Shown here: piece after piece, positions 7,701 to 17,264 of the stretch | Numbering within the stretch: position 1 is the first letter of the stretch | Layout: every line of letters begins with the position of its first letter | Assembly (NCBI GenBank): GCA_043228905.1 | Contig: JBHGNT010000014.1 | Coordinates: 6,014,001-6,078,000, forward strand | DNA: 64,000 nt | From: Azolla caroliniana | Lineage: Eukaryota > Polypodiophyta | Reading direction: 5' to 3' | The notes under the pieces: generated by a model | What the model saw: the letters and a program-made list of their open reading frames with translations, nothing else | What the model was told of the DNA's origin: nothing | Databases searched by the model: none | Translations under genes and position numbers: made by a program

Positions 7701-10355
7701 ATATAGCGGTGTGCATTCCTTACCGTTGCTCGTCCGTGGTTGTGTCGGAACCCGGACCTTGGCTTTTCCGCGCCGGAAGGTAATCATATTTTTCCGCCAA
7801 TTTTGCTTGATGTGTGCGTATTTCAACCATGGTCTGCCCAGCAACAGTGGGTACGCGCCTTGCATCTGTAGCTGCAGCACTACAGCCGAGATGTGAAATG
7901 TGTGACCTCCTATGGTGACTTCCAATTTCCGTATTAAGCCCGTCGGCCGTACAGAGCTCGTATCCGCCATCCGTAGCCAGAACGGACATGGCTCCCATTC
8001 ATGTATACCCAAGGCATTACACGTGTGGAGGCTTATTACGTTCACCCCGGAACCTCCATCGATTACTGTGCCGGGAAGTTCGTGCCCTTTGACAATAGCT
8101 GTAATCACCGGACTACTAGTGTCCACCACCGTCGGTCCATCCTCCGGATTCGAGAAAAGGACTGGTGCCGGTGGGGCTATACCGTCTGTCATGCCCGTTT
8201 TTAGTCCTTCCGTAAATCGCGGCACGAGCTGCAAGAGTCGTCCTAACGGCAACGTGATCTGACATTCTTGCAGTGCTTGCCATGTATCGTTTTCTGGGTG
8301 GCTACCGCCGGCACTCCCTATGGTATTCGCCTTTTGCCGTTCCGCGTCCGCGACGTTCCTTTCATTGGCTTCCTTCACCCATTCCGTCGCCTGCTTTCGT
8401 ATGGCCTCTTGTGTTTCCCACTCTTTGGCCATGCCTTTCGACCGTGTGGTTACTTGCTGTATATCCGCCACTTCCGGAACCACCATATTAACTGCTGGTC
8501 GTTTCTCGTAGCTCTTTACCGGGCACTGGTTACTGTAGTGGCCTTCCTGCCTGCAGTAGTAGCAGTACTCTTTACGGGTATTGCTGGATTCAGCATTGCT
8601 GGTAGCCGGAGTCGGTCCCGTAGTGAGTGGTGCGTTCTGTGCCGGTTGGCTCCTTGGGGTTCCCTGTTCCGGGTCCCTAGTGTGACCACCTTTCTTGAAA
8701 TTACGTTTCTTATTATTCTTATTTTTATTTCGGTAGTCCGGTCGTGGTAGATCGTAAAATCGGCCGTAGTCCTCCTGGTGCCTTCGGTAACCCGGGGAAT
8801 GGTCTCTGTCGTATTGCTCGTGTCGTCTGTTGGGCTCCCGATAACGGTCCGATCGCTCATACCGATCGTAGTTATCCTGCCGATTCCCGTACCGGCCATC
8901 ATTCTCTTGTCTGTCTCCGTACCGGACATCCTGTGCCGGTCGATACCGGTTCATTCTTTGCCACCGATCGTCATCTTCGTCTCGGCTGCTTCTTGGCTCG
9001 ATCCGTCGGACGGGTGGTGCTTGTCGGTTTAACAGGTTATACTCGCACCGGTCCGTTGTATGACTCTTGGATTGACAAATCACACACTGAGTGCGCATGG
9101 TGCACTCTACTGCCGAGTGTCCGGCATTCAAGCAGATTGTGCATTGAATTGCCTGCCGGAACCGGAGATCTTCCTCGGTGGGTAACGCCCGTTGCAGTGT
9201 TCCCAGCGTAAGCCATGAGCTTGTCTTTTCCATTTCTCTGACCCGGTCAATGACCTGGTCGATGGTGCATCCTCGAAAGTCGATCACCGTACACACCGTG
9301 CGTAACGGTTCCCGGAGTGCGTTTAAAAATATCGTCCGTAATTCCTCCTCCGGGGGTGCACGGGCAAGCTGGCTATGCATTCGTTGGAAATGGATGACGA
9401 ATTGGGGAATGCTTTCCCCTGCCTCCTGTCGGATCGTATAAAACAAGCCCACCATTGTCGTCTGGTCGACCTCCTTGTGGAAAAAATGCAAGAATTTTGC
9501 TTTTAATTCTGCAAAGGTTGTGATGGTCGCCGGGTCCTGCGTCCGCCGCCATCGTGTCGCCGGTCCCTCCAACGTGACTCCGAATTCCGCTATCTTCGAG
9601 CGTTCCTCTTCCTCCGGTGTCATTCGCTGGGACGTGTGATTTGCTTCCCATGTCTGCTCGAAGTCATGAACATGCGCTTCCGCGTCCGGATCATCGCGAT
9701 ACTTTGAGTATTGGAACGGCATGTCGTCGTCCAGTATTAGGCCGCAGTTTAGTGGCGTTTGTTGATATCTTTCCGGTTTTCTCTCCGGTTCCACTTCTGG
9801 TTCTTTTGCCGGTGCTTTTTCCGGTTCTTTTTCCGGTTCCTTCACCGGCTCTTCTGCCGGTACCTTTGCCGGCTCTTTCGTTGGTGTTGGTGGCTTTGCT
9901 TCTTCCACCTCCGGTGTTGGTGGGTTGACGGCTTCCGTTTGCGGTTCCGGATAGCCCTGGTTGAGCGGTTCCGGTTCTGGAGTCGGCACGGTATCCGACC
10001 CGTCGTCCTCCGGGCCGCCGGGGGTATCGTTGCTGCTCCGGTAGTTCGTGTGCACGTTGTATCCCCCTTCGGAATCCGATTCGTAGGCTGAAAAGGCTTC
10101 TGCCTCGTTTTCTCCGCTTGCCAGCGCCTCCAGGAGTCGTTCGGTTTCCCGGAGACTACTTAGACTGCTTCCGTCGTCCTGGTCGCGAGTTTGCCGTAAC
10201 CGAAGAGATTCCTCCGCGACTCTCCGGATCTCGTTGGAGAACGAACGATCCGAGCGAATTTCGTGCGCTGCTTGCTGGAAAGTCTCACGCCGTCTTTGCC
10301 GTTCGGCGAGGCGTCGAGCTCGGTCTGTACCCAAGTCGTGCGTTGGTCTAGTCAT
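4746..10355 (-). CDS. Gypsy-A Gag-Pol polyprotein (1869 codons)
   Basis: Begins at the ATG at 10355, 27 nt after the primer-binding site. An acidic Pro/Glu-rich stretch comes first (about residues 100-200), then a retrotransposon Gag domain, a CCHC knuckle near residue 405, an Arg/Asp/Tyr-rich linker, and a second CCHC (CYYCRQEGHYSNQC) near 596. The protease follows near 764 with DGGSG in place of the usual D[ST]GA. RT carries FLDD near 1184; RNase H begins near 1329 (FVDASD). Integrase has its HHCC from about 1543 and catalytic D, D and E near 1617, 1680 and 1715. The frame is uninterrupted, but the C-terminus is lost: compared with Gypsy-C about 25 nt are missing near 4749, causing an early stop after WTGPYFIR. 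Confidence 0.93.
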   Translation of the reverse strand: MTRPTHDLGTDRARRLAERQRRRETFQQAAHEIRSDRSFSNEIRRVAEESLRLRQTRDQDDGSSLSSLRETERLLEALASGENEAEAFSAYESDSEGGYNVHTNYRSSNDTPGGPEDDGSDTVPTPEPEPLNQGYPEPQTEAVNPPTPEVEEAKPPTPTKEPAKVPAEEPVKEPEKEPEKAPAKEPEVEPERKPERYQQTPLNCGLILDDDMPFQYSKYRDDPDAEAHVHDFEQTWEANHTSQRMTPEEEERSKIAEFGVTLEGPATRWRRTQDPATITTFAELKAKFLHFFHKEVDQTTMVGLFYTIRQEAGESIPQFVIHFQRMHSQLARAPPEEELRTIFLNALREPLRTVCTVIDFRGCTIDQVIDRVREMEKTSSWLTLGTLQRALPTEEDLRFRQAIQCTICLNAGHSAVECTMRTQCVICQSKSHTTDRCEYNLLNRQAPPVRRIEPRSSRDEDDDRWQRMNRYRPAQDVRYGDRQENDGRYGNRQDNYDRYERSDRYREPNRRHEQYDRDHSPGYRRHQEDYGRFYDLPRPDYRNKNKNNKKRNFKKGGHTRDPEQGTPRSQPAQNAPLTTGPTPATSNAESSNTRKEYCYYCRQEGHYSNQCPVKSYEKRPAVNMVVPEVADIQQVTTRSKGMAKEWETQEAIRKQATEWVKEANERNVADAERQKANTIGSAGGSHPENDTWQALQECQITLPLGRLLQLVPRFTEGLKTGMTDGIAPPAPVLFSNPEDGPTVVDTSSPVITAIVKGHELPGTVIDGGSGVNVISLHTCNALGIHEWEPCPFWLRMADTSSVRPTGLIRKLEVTIGGHTFHISAVVLQLQMQGAYPLLLGRPWLKYAHIKQNWRKNMITFRRGKAKVRVPTQPRTSNGKECTPLYAECVNMLEGLADDEEAQYLEEHPKIVPLFEIDVAEAVAPYLPQRDETEAEPDKDAIRELRQAQEALEREMAVSQWVKASQLDEVNLGSKDESKPVHIAKEMKPEDKAAMIKLLTEFRDVFAWSYEDMRGLDPQLYQHQIHLGKDAKPVAQRRYRMNPNYAAKVKEEIDKLLRVGFIRPVKRATWLSPIVVVPKKNGKIRVCVDYRKLNAATITDAFPLPFTDGVLDAVAGHEVYSFLDGFSGYNQIRMHPDDQEKTAFVTEWGVFVAEVMMFGLKTAPATFQRIIMEIFGEYIPAFMQVFLDDFAVYSRGKDHLQHLRLCLEKCRLYRLSLNPAKCIFGVSSGILLGHIVSKEGIAVDPDKVNAILGAPAPKTAKALSRFLGQIRWHSRMLRHLADLATPLHTAVHRTPFQWTDTEDKAYNALKVLLSQAPVVQPPDWSKEFHVFVDASDIAIGSALMQLTEPKWYRPVYYASRKLSQAEKNYSTTEREALGMIYSVTKFRHYLLGRKFSFHVDHSALLYLVSKASLTGKLARWTLLLQEFEFEIFHRPGIQHAVADYLSRLESGESGDGVADEFPDAELFRITPETAADDTVASEDRWLTNMHQFLSTGLPPEEMNRDERKRLAVQSRNFCLLRDTLYHKGADGIWRRAVRSDEKEVILREAHCGVAGGHYAGEATARKVWQSGLWWPTTLKDVVKYAKECDLCQRMGQPTEQARMPHQPVLPLEPFQKWGLDFVGPFKPPAMRTGNRYVIVAMDYCTKWVEAKALRDNTASSTAKFLYENIWCRYGCPIELISDQGGHFLGQVVESLTTFYAVVHKRSTPYYPQANGLAESTNKTLQNILRKIVNENRTDWDTKLHSALWAYRTAYKTSIRTTPFRLAFGLEAVMPVEFQVPSLRIQLRERLNEKKSEEMRLAALCELEEQRLASILHMELEQRRRKAFVDRHRKGNEKMFEIGKPVLVFQTRMGKMPGKLRFRWTGPYFIR

Positions 10356-10381
10356 CCATTACCGTCGTTCGCTGCGAGAAA

Positions 10382-10400
10382 GCAGGAATCGTGGTCGCCA
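10382..10400 (-). other. tRNA-Arg-like primer-binding site of Gypsy-A
   Basis: Minus-strand TGGCGACCACGATTCCTGC, directly inside the LTR. The first 10-11 nt fit the 3' end of a plant tRNA-Arg (acceptor ending ..GTGGTCGCCA). The same site is present twice in Gypsy-C. The tRNA identity is from general knowledge, not checked against a tRNA set. Confidence 0.7.
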
Positions 10401-10404
10401 AAAC

Positions 10405-10825
10405 TGTGTTATTCACTTAGCCGGACAAGGCCTAACACAAGGTGTCATGGAGACACTTCACCAAAGGGTGATTACGGCATAGGATTAAGATTCAACGATT
10501 ACACCAACTTACGTAGGTTACACGATTAGAATGCTTTGGTTAATTACACGCGTAAGATATAACAGTAATTACAGAACGGAAATCAACACAGAAGTATAAA
10601 CATCATAAGCTCTATTAATTATCCGCTGTGATTACAATGGGGTCCGGGCCTTTAAATAGGTTTCCGGCCCGTAGTACAAAACGGTGCCTCTCGCACCTAT
10701 TCGGGATTCGTCCGGATCTGGAACGGCATACCGTTTCCAGTCCGTCCGTCCACACTATGCTTATTACAACCATACTTAATTAATTCCTTCACTCCGTATT
10801 TTGGACTCCTTGCCGGCCGGTAACA
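10405..10825 (-). repeat. 5' LTR of Gypsy-A
   Basis: 421 bp, minus-strand TGTTACCGG to ..GAATAACACA. The U5-side block (TACGCGTGT.., ACCCTTTGGTGAAGTGTCT.., CTTGTGTTAGG) also occurs in the Gypsy-C LTRs, which shows the same family. The TG..CA ends and the primer-binding site 4 nt away fix the boundary at 10405. Confidence 0.88.
10649..10660 (-). promoter_or_regulatory. Probable TATA box in Gypsy-A LTR
   Basis: Minus-strand CCTATTTAAAGG in the middle of the LTR, upstream of the putative R region. It is the only TATA-like motif with GC-rich flanks in this LTR. The start site is not determined. Confidence 0.45.
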
Positions 10826-11228
10826 GACTCGACACGTGTGATGTTTCGAACAGCTTCCACAGGCGCTCCGTCATCCGGATCTCACATCCGGTCTGTCATC
10901 AGTATACGGTATCCGACTTCTTCAGCCGATACGGCATCCGGTCCGGAACCCAGTCTAAGCATCTGACACAGATTTCCTAAGTTGGACCTATTTAATAAAA
11001 TAGGTCTACTAGGTAGGTGTGACGTTTCAGACAGCTTCCGCAGCCGCTGCATCATTTGGATCCGGTATCCAGTATTCGACTTCTTTAGCCGATCCAACAT
11101 CCGGTCTGGAACCAAGTCTGAAGCTTAGGCTTATTAGCCTAAGAGGGCCTTGCCAACTGGATCGATTCCGGTGTGCCCTACTTGCTTGTCCAGCCGGTCC
11201 GGCCCATGTTGAGCTTGCTCGCTCAACA
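10826..11228 (-). repeat. Old LTR remnant into which Gypsy-A inserted
   Basis: The minus strand starts TGTTGAGCGAGCAAGCTCAAC, the same start as the Copia-J LTR, and runs to the Gypsy-A boundary. Inside are two diverged direct copies about 175 bp apart (from about 10843 and 11018), each with TTTCNNACAGCTTCC.. and CGACTTCTTTAGCCGAT-like blocks. No matching internal region or second end was found. It is probably a truncated or solo LTR. Confidence 0.6.
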
Positions 11229-11830
11229 AATTCCAATTATGGAAAACGTTGTTGGACACTTATGAGAAGAGGTCGTAGCCACCAAAATCTATCTAATTCA
11301 AGTATTGTACAATCTTCGGATGAAAGAGTCTGACTCAACTTAGGCACACCTCAATGAGTACGAAAGATGAACTAAAAGTTATGTTGTTAATGAGCAATCT
11401 CTTCCCTTCATGGGAAACTTTCGTAATCACCGTGTGCAATGCATCGACTATTATTGTGACATACTCCAAAATCACAAGCTCAATCTTAGTGGAAGACACT
11501 TGGAAGAAATCGTTCGTACACGATTCGGCAAGGGATGCCTATGTGGTTCAAGGTTCGGCTAACTGACCAAACAGTCAAGGAATAAGTTTTTTCCGATAGT
11601 TGAACAACCTGCGAAGCTGTAGCAAGTCTAGGGACTCTAGAATATGCAATTACTACAAGAAGCCTTAACATATTAAGGCTGATTGTGATGTCCTCAAGTC
11701 CAAAAATGACAAGGCTTAGAGAGCTAATCATAAGGGCACCTGACAAGAGGAGTGGTACGCCCCCCCTTCTTCTTCTAAAGGAACACACGGTTGATTACTC
11801 CTTCTAAGTAACCAAATAAAGGTATTGTGT
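11229..11830 (+). pseudogene. Decayed copia gag fragment
   Basis: The frame at 11354-11566 reads like the C-terminal part of a UBN2-type Gag (LLMSNLFPSWETFVITV, then ITSSILVEDTWKK). About 90 nt after its stop, near 11645-11700, another frame shows CNYYKKPxHIKADCDVLKSK, a CCHC knuckle with one Cys lost. Many stops and frameshifts. No LTR, primer site or pol could be attached to it. It differs from the other gag types here. Confidence 0.55.
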
Positions 11831-12409
11831 GTGGTAGGAAGGAGACGTAGGTTTTGGGGTTAGCCTATTGCATCGGCTACAACTGATGATGTGTACCTGA
11901 TTACATGGAAACGGGAAAAAGGACAATACACCTTAGGGTAATAAATGATTGACACAACATTGATTCTTTTTAATCCCACAAGAAAGAAGACTCGATTATA
12001 AATACATACAGATACAAGGACTGATCAACTGTCGATATAGTACTCATTCTCCCTTTACACTCTCTGTCTCCTAATATGCCACCCCCCCTTTTCTTCTGAT
12101 CACTCGTTATTTATATAGGCATGCATGCTTGGCATGTTACCCTCGTCCCTCCTTAATATTTGGTTCCCTTTATTTTGGTGTTAGTGCTCGACTCTGTCTG
12201 TCTCCTTTCACACATTTGTCCCATCAGTCAACACCTTGCATGCGCGTGGGACAAGGCCTTGCCTAGTGAACCCAAAATAAAAAAATAATAGAATGAAAGA
12301 ATCATCGCCAAAACTGTTGGTCATTACTCTTCGTCAAAAAATCTGCAAGATGCTCGGCGACTGCCACGAATCATCTGCTTTGGTGTCGAACTGGACCACC
12401 TACTCAAGA
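11831..12409. other. Intergenic stretch without a recognised feature
   Basis: AT-rich with short C- and T-rich runs (near 12080) and an ATGCATGC-type motif near 12120. No ORF, LTR pair or RNA gene was recognised. It may be residual retrotransposon untranslated sequence. Confidence 0.4.
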
Positions 12410-13935
12410 TGTGTCAGTTGTTCCTCGACCGGTTGATTATCTTTTGTCGCCATTGGTTGGTCTGCAGCGTTCAGCTGCCATTGTATCATGGCCTTCGGCT
12501 CCCTCTCATGTTCTCTATCTACCAATAGTCGTTCTTCATTGTTTTGGGGCCTTTACTCCATCGATTCTTCCATGTCTTCCCGTCGTCAGCGTTGTCCTTT
12601 GTGGCATGTTCCTCCTCCTCCCTTTGTTTAGCTTCTTGAGCATTGGTTTTGGCATCCAATCAATTTGGTTCCTCTAGGATGGTTTCGCCAATTTCTTCTT
12701 CTATGCATCCTTGGTCTTGCGGTTCAATCTCCTTGGTGAAGGCGAGTTGTAGCTGCTCGTCTTCAAATTCCTTGACCTCCTCGTTGTGTGTTTGGGTCAG
12801 GGATTCCTCGGTTAGGTCTTCTCGGAGCAGTTGGATGTTGTTCTCATCCATTTTGTAGAATCCTCGGCCCTCCTTCTTGTGGTTCTTGTGATCGGCTCAG
12901 AATATTTATAAATCGGCCACTTGTGCGGGTCATTCTTGCAATCCCCGAATCAGAGTCACTTCTATCTTCTGTTCCAACTGCTTGCGGTGCTTTTGCAACA
13001 AGGCTTTGATCTGAGTTTCACCCATTGTAGGCTCTCACAGAAAGCTCCTATACTTTGTCGGTGAAGTGAATGTACTGATTTCACATTTCCTCCATGAGGG
13101 CCCACATTTCCTTCATGCAATCGTCATAGTGTCCTCATTCGCACTCTACCTAGTGTTGCAGCCGAAACTCAGCTTCCTTGACTGCATGTCGGGAATAGTA
13201 CAAGTCGTGCCGGTATGTCTCGATTTCCTTTTGTTGTACCCAGTTACAAACTTGGAGGTCGAGTAATTGTTTGTGGTGATTGGTGAAGTCGAGCAAGAAC
13301 ATGGTGTGCTCTTTCTGTAGTTTCTTGTGTTGCGCATGTTCCTCTTAGAGGGCTTGGGTAGGGTTGGCTTTTGTAGCCGTAAGCACTTGTTGAAGTGCCA
13401 CCTCCTTTGCCGGAATGTCTTCTGCTACCTATTCCCTATGTACCCGAAGGGCTTCTGCTGCCCGTTCGTCTTTCGTCCTAAGGGTTACCGCCACCTACTC
13501 CTCTTTTTCCCATAAGGTTTGGTTGTATTCTTCCGCCTTTAATATTAAACTTGTGTCGAGTTGCTCCTACAATTCGACTTCCTAATTCCATGCCTATTGT
13601 AGTGCTTCCCAGAGCTGCTCGATTTCAACTAAGGCCTCCTCATAGCGTTGTTTTTCGTTTTCAGTGATCACCGTTTGTGCTTCCAATTCTTCTATGAAGG
13701 TGTTGGGTGGGCTAGTGTTGTGGTAGTGGAGAGGGGTGTTTCTTAGTTAAATGACGTTGGTCAAGGTTATGTTGGCGAGGAGGTTATCGAGTTGTGGCGT
13801 TGGCCTAGGTTGTGAGGGTGAGTGGAGCTTCCGGGTTGGAGACATCGGTGGAGGTTGTGATGGTGGGAGGCTTCTTGACCTAGGCCGGTTGTTTCCCGAA
13901 GTTGGCGTTCAAGGTTGGCAACTCTACCTTTTGGA
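12410..13935 (-). pseudogene. Gypsy-I, degraded post-pol coiled-coil ORF (C-terminal part)
   Basis: Minus-strand fragments resemble the coiled-coil ORF of Gypsy-A and Gypsy-C. At 12660-12851, MDENNIQLLREDLTEESL parallels LDEENIVAIREELSDDIL in Gypsy-C. At 13767-13982, RVANLERQLRETTGLG reads as coiled coil. Stops and frameshifts are frequent and no full frame survives. It is separated from its N-terminal part (24333-25608) by Copia-B. Assignment of the stretches between these islands is by position only. Confidence 0.55.
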
Positions 13936-14167
13936 TGTTGGGAAAGAAGAGAAAGAGAGAAGAAAGACACACACACACACACACACAGAACACAGAAATG
14001 TTTTATTATAGAAAAATGCCCTAAATAGTTACAACGTTGGTGGTGGCTTTATATAGACCAACACCAATACACTTACGGTTTCCTTCTCATGAAGGAAACC
14101 GTATTCATAAGAAGTACTAACTACTAATATATATTAATATATTAATTTTTGCTTAATATTTTCCACA
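13936..14167 (-). repeat. 3' LTR of Copia-B
   Basis: 232 bp. Minus-strand TGTGGAAAATATTAAGC to ..CTTTCCCAACA. Contains an expanded CA repeat near 13968-13987 that is missing from its partner. Confidence 0.9.
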
Positions 14168-14177
14168 CTCCCCCCTA
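14168..14177 (-). other. Polypurine tract of Copia-B
   Basis: Minus-strand TAGGGGGGAG immediately before the 3' LTR. It would prime plus-strand DNA synthesis. Confidence 0.8.
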
Positions 14178-14188
14178 AGCGAAAATTT

Positions 14189-16629
14189 CTAGAAGTGTAG
14201 GTTTTCATCTTTATCTTCGATTACATCAATTAATCCAACTTGCTTGCAACAAATAATGTGCTTAGAATGTTGAAGAGGTTTCAGTAGAAAATCAGCCCAC
14301 ATTTGATGAGTGGGAGCAAACTTTAACTCTATCTTCTTTGTTTCAATGAGATCGAGAAGAAAATGATGTTTTAAGTCCACATGACGTATATTGTCGCTCA
14401 TCTTCGGATTGTTGGTTAACTTGATGCAAGATTGATTATCGCCAAACAAAGTCACTGTTGGAATAGTAAGTAGTTTAGATTCTTCGAGCATAGCTTTAAT
14501 CCGTATGCCTTCTTTAGCCGTTAAAGCCGTGGCAACATATTTAGCTTCGGTGGATGATAATGCTACGGTAGTTTGTTTCCTCGACTTCCACGAAATTGTA
14601 GCGCCGGCTAGTGTGTAAACATATCCACCTGTCGACTTGCGATCGTCCACATCTCCCCCCCAATCCCAGTCTGACCAACCAATTAGTTGGCTAGAGGGAT
14701 TTGTCCATCCTTGCACAAGTGTGGTTGACTCAGATTGTGTGGCGGAGTAAGTCAATGCATAATGTTGAGTATGCTTCAAGTAGCGTAGTAATCTTTTGAG
14801 CGTGATCCAATGCTTTGGTCCTGGATTAGCCATGATACGAGAAAGAAAATTGGCAGTAAAGCAAATATCGGGACGTGTGCAACTTACTAGATATCTTATA
14901 CACCCAAGGGTTTGTTTATATGGTACATCCTTCATTTCAGAAATTTCTCGTTCATTTTTTGGGGAGTCATCATTTGAAAGTTTACATGGAGAGGTAAGAG
15001 GAGTACTAATAGGCTTACTATGGAGCATATCAAATCTTTGGAGGATAGAATTAATATAATTTGATTGTGATAATAAGATAGTATGATTTGTTCTATTTTG
15101 AGTTACTTTGATGCCTAGAAAATGGGTCATAGGGCCTAAATTGGTAATAGGAAAGACATATGGAAGTTCCTTCTTTGCAATAGTTAGATAAGATTTAGAG
15201 TTAGAGATCAAGGGCAAATCATCAAAATAGACACCTATGATAACAAAATTGGATTTGGCTTTTCTAACATAGATATTTGGCTCATTGTTTAGACGATGAT
15301 ATCCAACTTTTATAAGAAAAGAGTTTAGTTTGTGATACCATATGCGTGGAGATTGCTTAAGACCATAAATAGATTTACGAAGTCGACAAACATGTGTCGG
15401 ATGACTTGGATCTTCAAAAAATTGTGGTTTTTGTAGATAAAGTTCTTCACCTAAATCTCCATGAAGAAAAGCCTTTTGTACATCCAAGTGATGCAATTCT
15501 AGATCATGTTGCGCGGCAAGAGCAACGAGCATTCGAAAACCACAAATTTAAGCATTGGACTAAATGTATCTTGAAAATCAATACCTGGTACTTGAGAAAT
15601 CCTCGAGCAACTATACGAGCCTTGAAGCGAATTGGATTGCCATTACTATCTCGCTTTATGCGTAAGATCCGTTTAGAACCAATTATTTGTCGATCTTTTG
15701 GAGGCTCAACGAGGGTCCACGTACCATTTTTAAGTAAAGCCTTCATTTCTTCTTCCATATCCTTTCTCCATTTGATAGAATCCGATCCGGAAAGTGCATC
15801 TTTGGCCGATAGATTTGTGTCATCACTAAGGGTTGGAATATCTTCTTCTTGTATATAAGCTTTATGGTCCAAGTCCACGGAATGTGCTTCCATTTGATCA
15901 AGTTGTTCATAAATACTACTTAGAGATCTATACTTTGGAGGTGGAGAGTTTGGTGGAGAAGTTGGTGATGGCGCTTGGAATGAAGGATTAGGAGAGGGAG
16001 TGGAGAAGATAACATTATTTGTATTATTTGAGGGAGTTTAAACAATGTGTATTTAAAGGAGTATGAGGAAGAGAATCATCTAGAGCTTGGAATGAGGGAA
16101 GATGAGAAGAAGAATTAGTTGCTTGAGTAGGATTGATCTTTGTCTTGGGAATAGATGGAAGAGCAACACAAATAGTGGAAGTAGAGGATGAGCTAATGTT
16201 GGCTCCTTCAATATGAGAGCTATTAATATTAGAGATGGTTGAGGAAGATGGTTGTAAGCGGGTAGGGGTAGGTAATAAGGGAGGTAGATTAGAAGAGAGT
16301 GAAGAAGAAACCTTTGTAGAAGGCCCATTTTCTTGGAATATCACATTACGACTAAAGAATATTCTTCGTTTTTGTGGATCGTAGAGCTTGTACGCTTTGT
16401 ATCCCGAAGCTTCTCCATATCCGATGAAAATTGATTTTGTAGCCCTTGGATCTAGCTTATTTCTTTGAACATTTGGCACAAAAGCATAAGCATCACAACC
16501 AAAAATACGAAGGTTACTTAAGTTAGGTTTGTGACCATGCCATAGTTCATAAGGGGTTTGAAGCCCCAAGGATCTATGAAATCCTCGATTTTGAATATAG
16601 AAAGTGGTGCCAACCGCTTCCTCCCAAAA
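14189..16629 (-). pseudogene. Copia-B pol, C-terminal part: end of integrase, RT, RNase H
   Basis: Resumes after Copia-2 with FWEEAVGTTFYIQNR, then the integrase tail (LRIFGCDAYAFVPN). It frameshifts near 16040 and again near 15530. RT follows (ITNLGPMTHFLGIK) with YFDD at the active site instead of YVDD. RNase H is complete (ALSSTEAKY, DNQSCIKL, HVDLKHHF). The final 447-codon frame (15532-14189) is open. Two frameshifts make the copy non-functional as a polyprotein. Confidence 0.82.
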
Positions 16630-17235
16630 TGTTGGGATTACGGTCCCTTCGGATGGGATGGTCGGATATCGGAGATGAATGCCGACAAGCCCGGTTTCGG
16701 TTTCGGATCCGGATGACGAAGACCCCGGCTTCGGTGCCGGATGACGAATGTACCCGGAGAGCAATCCGGATGCAGGGACATATCCGTGAATATGTTCGCT
16801 ACGAGCCCCCTGAGGCTATAGTTGTAAATAGCCCAAAGTCATATAAGTATAAATATGACTTAGGGCAAACAGTTTTTCTGTTGCTCATTATTTTTCTGTT
16901 TTTCCACTCAAGAGGAGTGAAGAGGGAGCAGCCGTGAGAGAGAGAGAGAGATAGAGCGCGAGAGAGGAAGAGGTAGACGCCTCTGTGTATTTCCGCCGCC
17001 TGTGGCGAGGACAGCGAGCTCAAGGTCGTTGCCTTGCAGCTCGCCATTGTATATTTCTCTGTGCATAGTTTGGTTCGGAGTCTCGCACTCCCGTGGTTTT
17101 TCCCGTATAGGGTTTTCCACGTTAATCCCTGTGTATCGCGTCTTTCTCTGTATTTCCTATTTTCTGCTACATTGATCCGCGATTAATCGGTTGTGGCCGA
17201 GTGGTGAAGGTGAATCCAAGCGTTGATTCCCAACA
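16630..17235 (+). repeat. 5' LTR of Copia-2
   Basis: 606 bp from TGTTGGGATT to ATTCCCAACA, with an 8-bp terminal inverted repeat (TGTTGGGA/TCCCAACA). Contains two copies of a GGATGACGAA.. motif near 16711-16750, a TATA region, and a GA-repeat tract near 16937-16954. Confidence 0.96.
16848..16855 (+). promoter_or_regulatory. Probable TATA box of Copia-2
   Basis: TATAAATA in the 5' LTR. It lies within an inverted repeat, AGTCATAT at about 16837-16844 and ATATGACT at about 16853-16860. The same arrangement is kept in the LTRs of Copia-1, Copia-3 and the solo LTR at 47290-47935. Confidence 0.6.
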
Positions 17236-17238
17236 AAC

Positions 17239-17250
17239 TGGTATCAGAGC
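17239..17250 (+). other. tRNA-Met primer-binding site of Copia-2
   Basis: TGGTATCAGAGC, 3 nt after the 5' LTR. Confidence 0.93.
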
Positions 17251-17264
17251 GACTGTTGCAGAAA

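Larger units (their letters stand above)
2437..10825 (-). mobile_element. Gypsy-A, Ty3/gypsy retrotransposon with post-pol coiled-coil ORF, interrupted by Copia-1
   Basis: Minus-strand element read from the LTR at 10405-10825 through primer-binding site, a 1869-codon gag-pol frame, and a second ORF that is broken at 2437 by Copia-1. Its remaining part and 3' LTR lie left of the window. The pol order RT-RNase H-integrase is that of Ty3/gypsy. It inserted into an older LTR remnant, with GACTC (10826-10830) as the likely target repeat. It is related to Gypsy-C throughout but much better preserved. Confidence 0.92.

Noticed and set aside
8268-8750. Plus-strand ORFs inside Gypsy-A gag-pol
   Set aside because: Antisense shadows of the 1869-codon frame; Cys/Arg/Phe-rich composition without recognisable domains.
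11990-12260. Possible LTR with TATATAGG and ATGCATGC motifs
   Set aside because: No paired copy, no TG..CA ends and no adjoining primer or purine tract could be found.
13968-13987. CA microsatellite as a separate feature
   Set aside because: Short run within the Copia-B 3' LTR; noted there.
16640-16764. N-terminal part of the 16024-16764 minus frame
   Set aside because: It reads the antisense of the Copia-2 LTR; the Copia-B integrase starts only at 16629.
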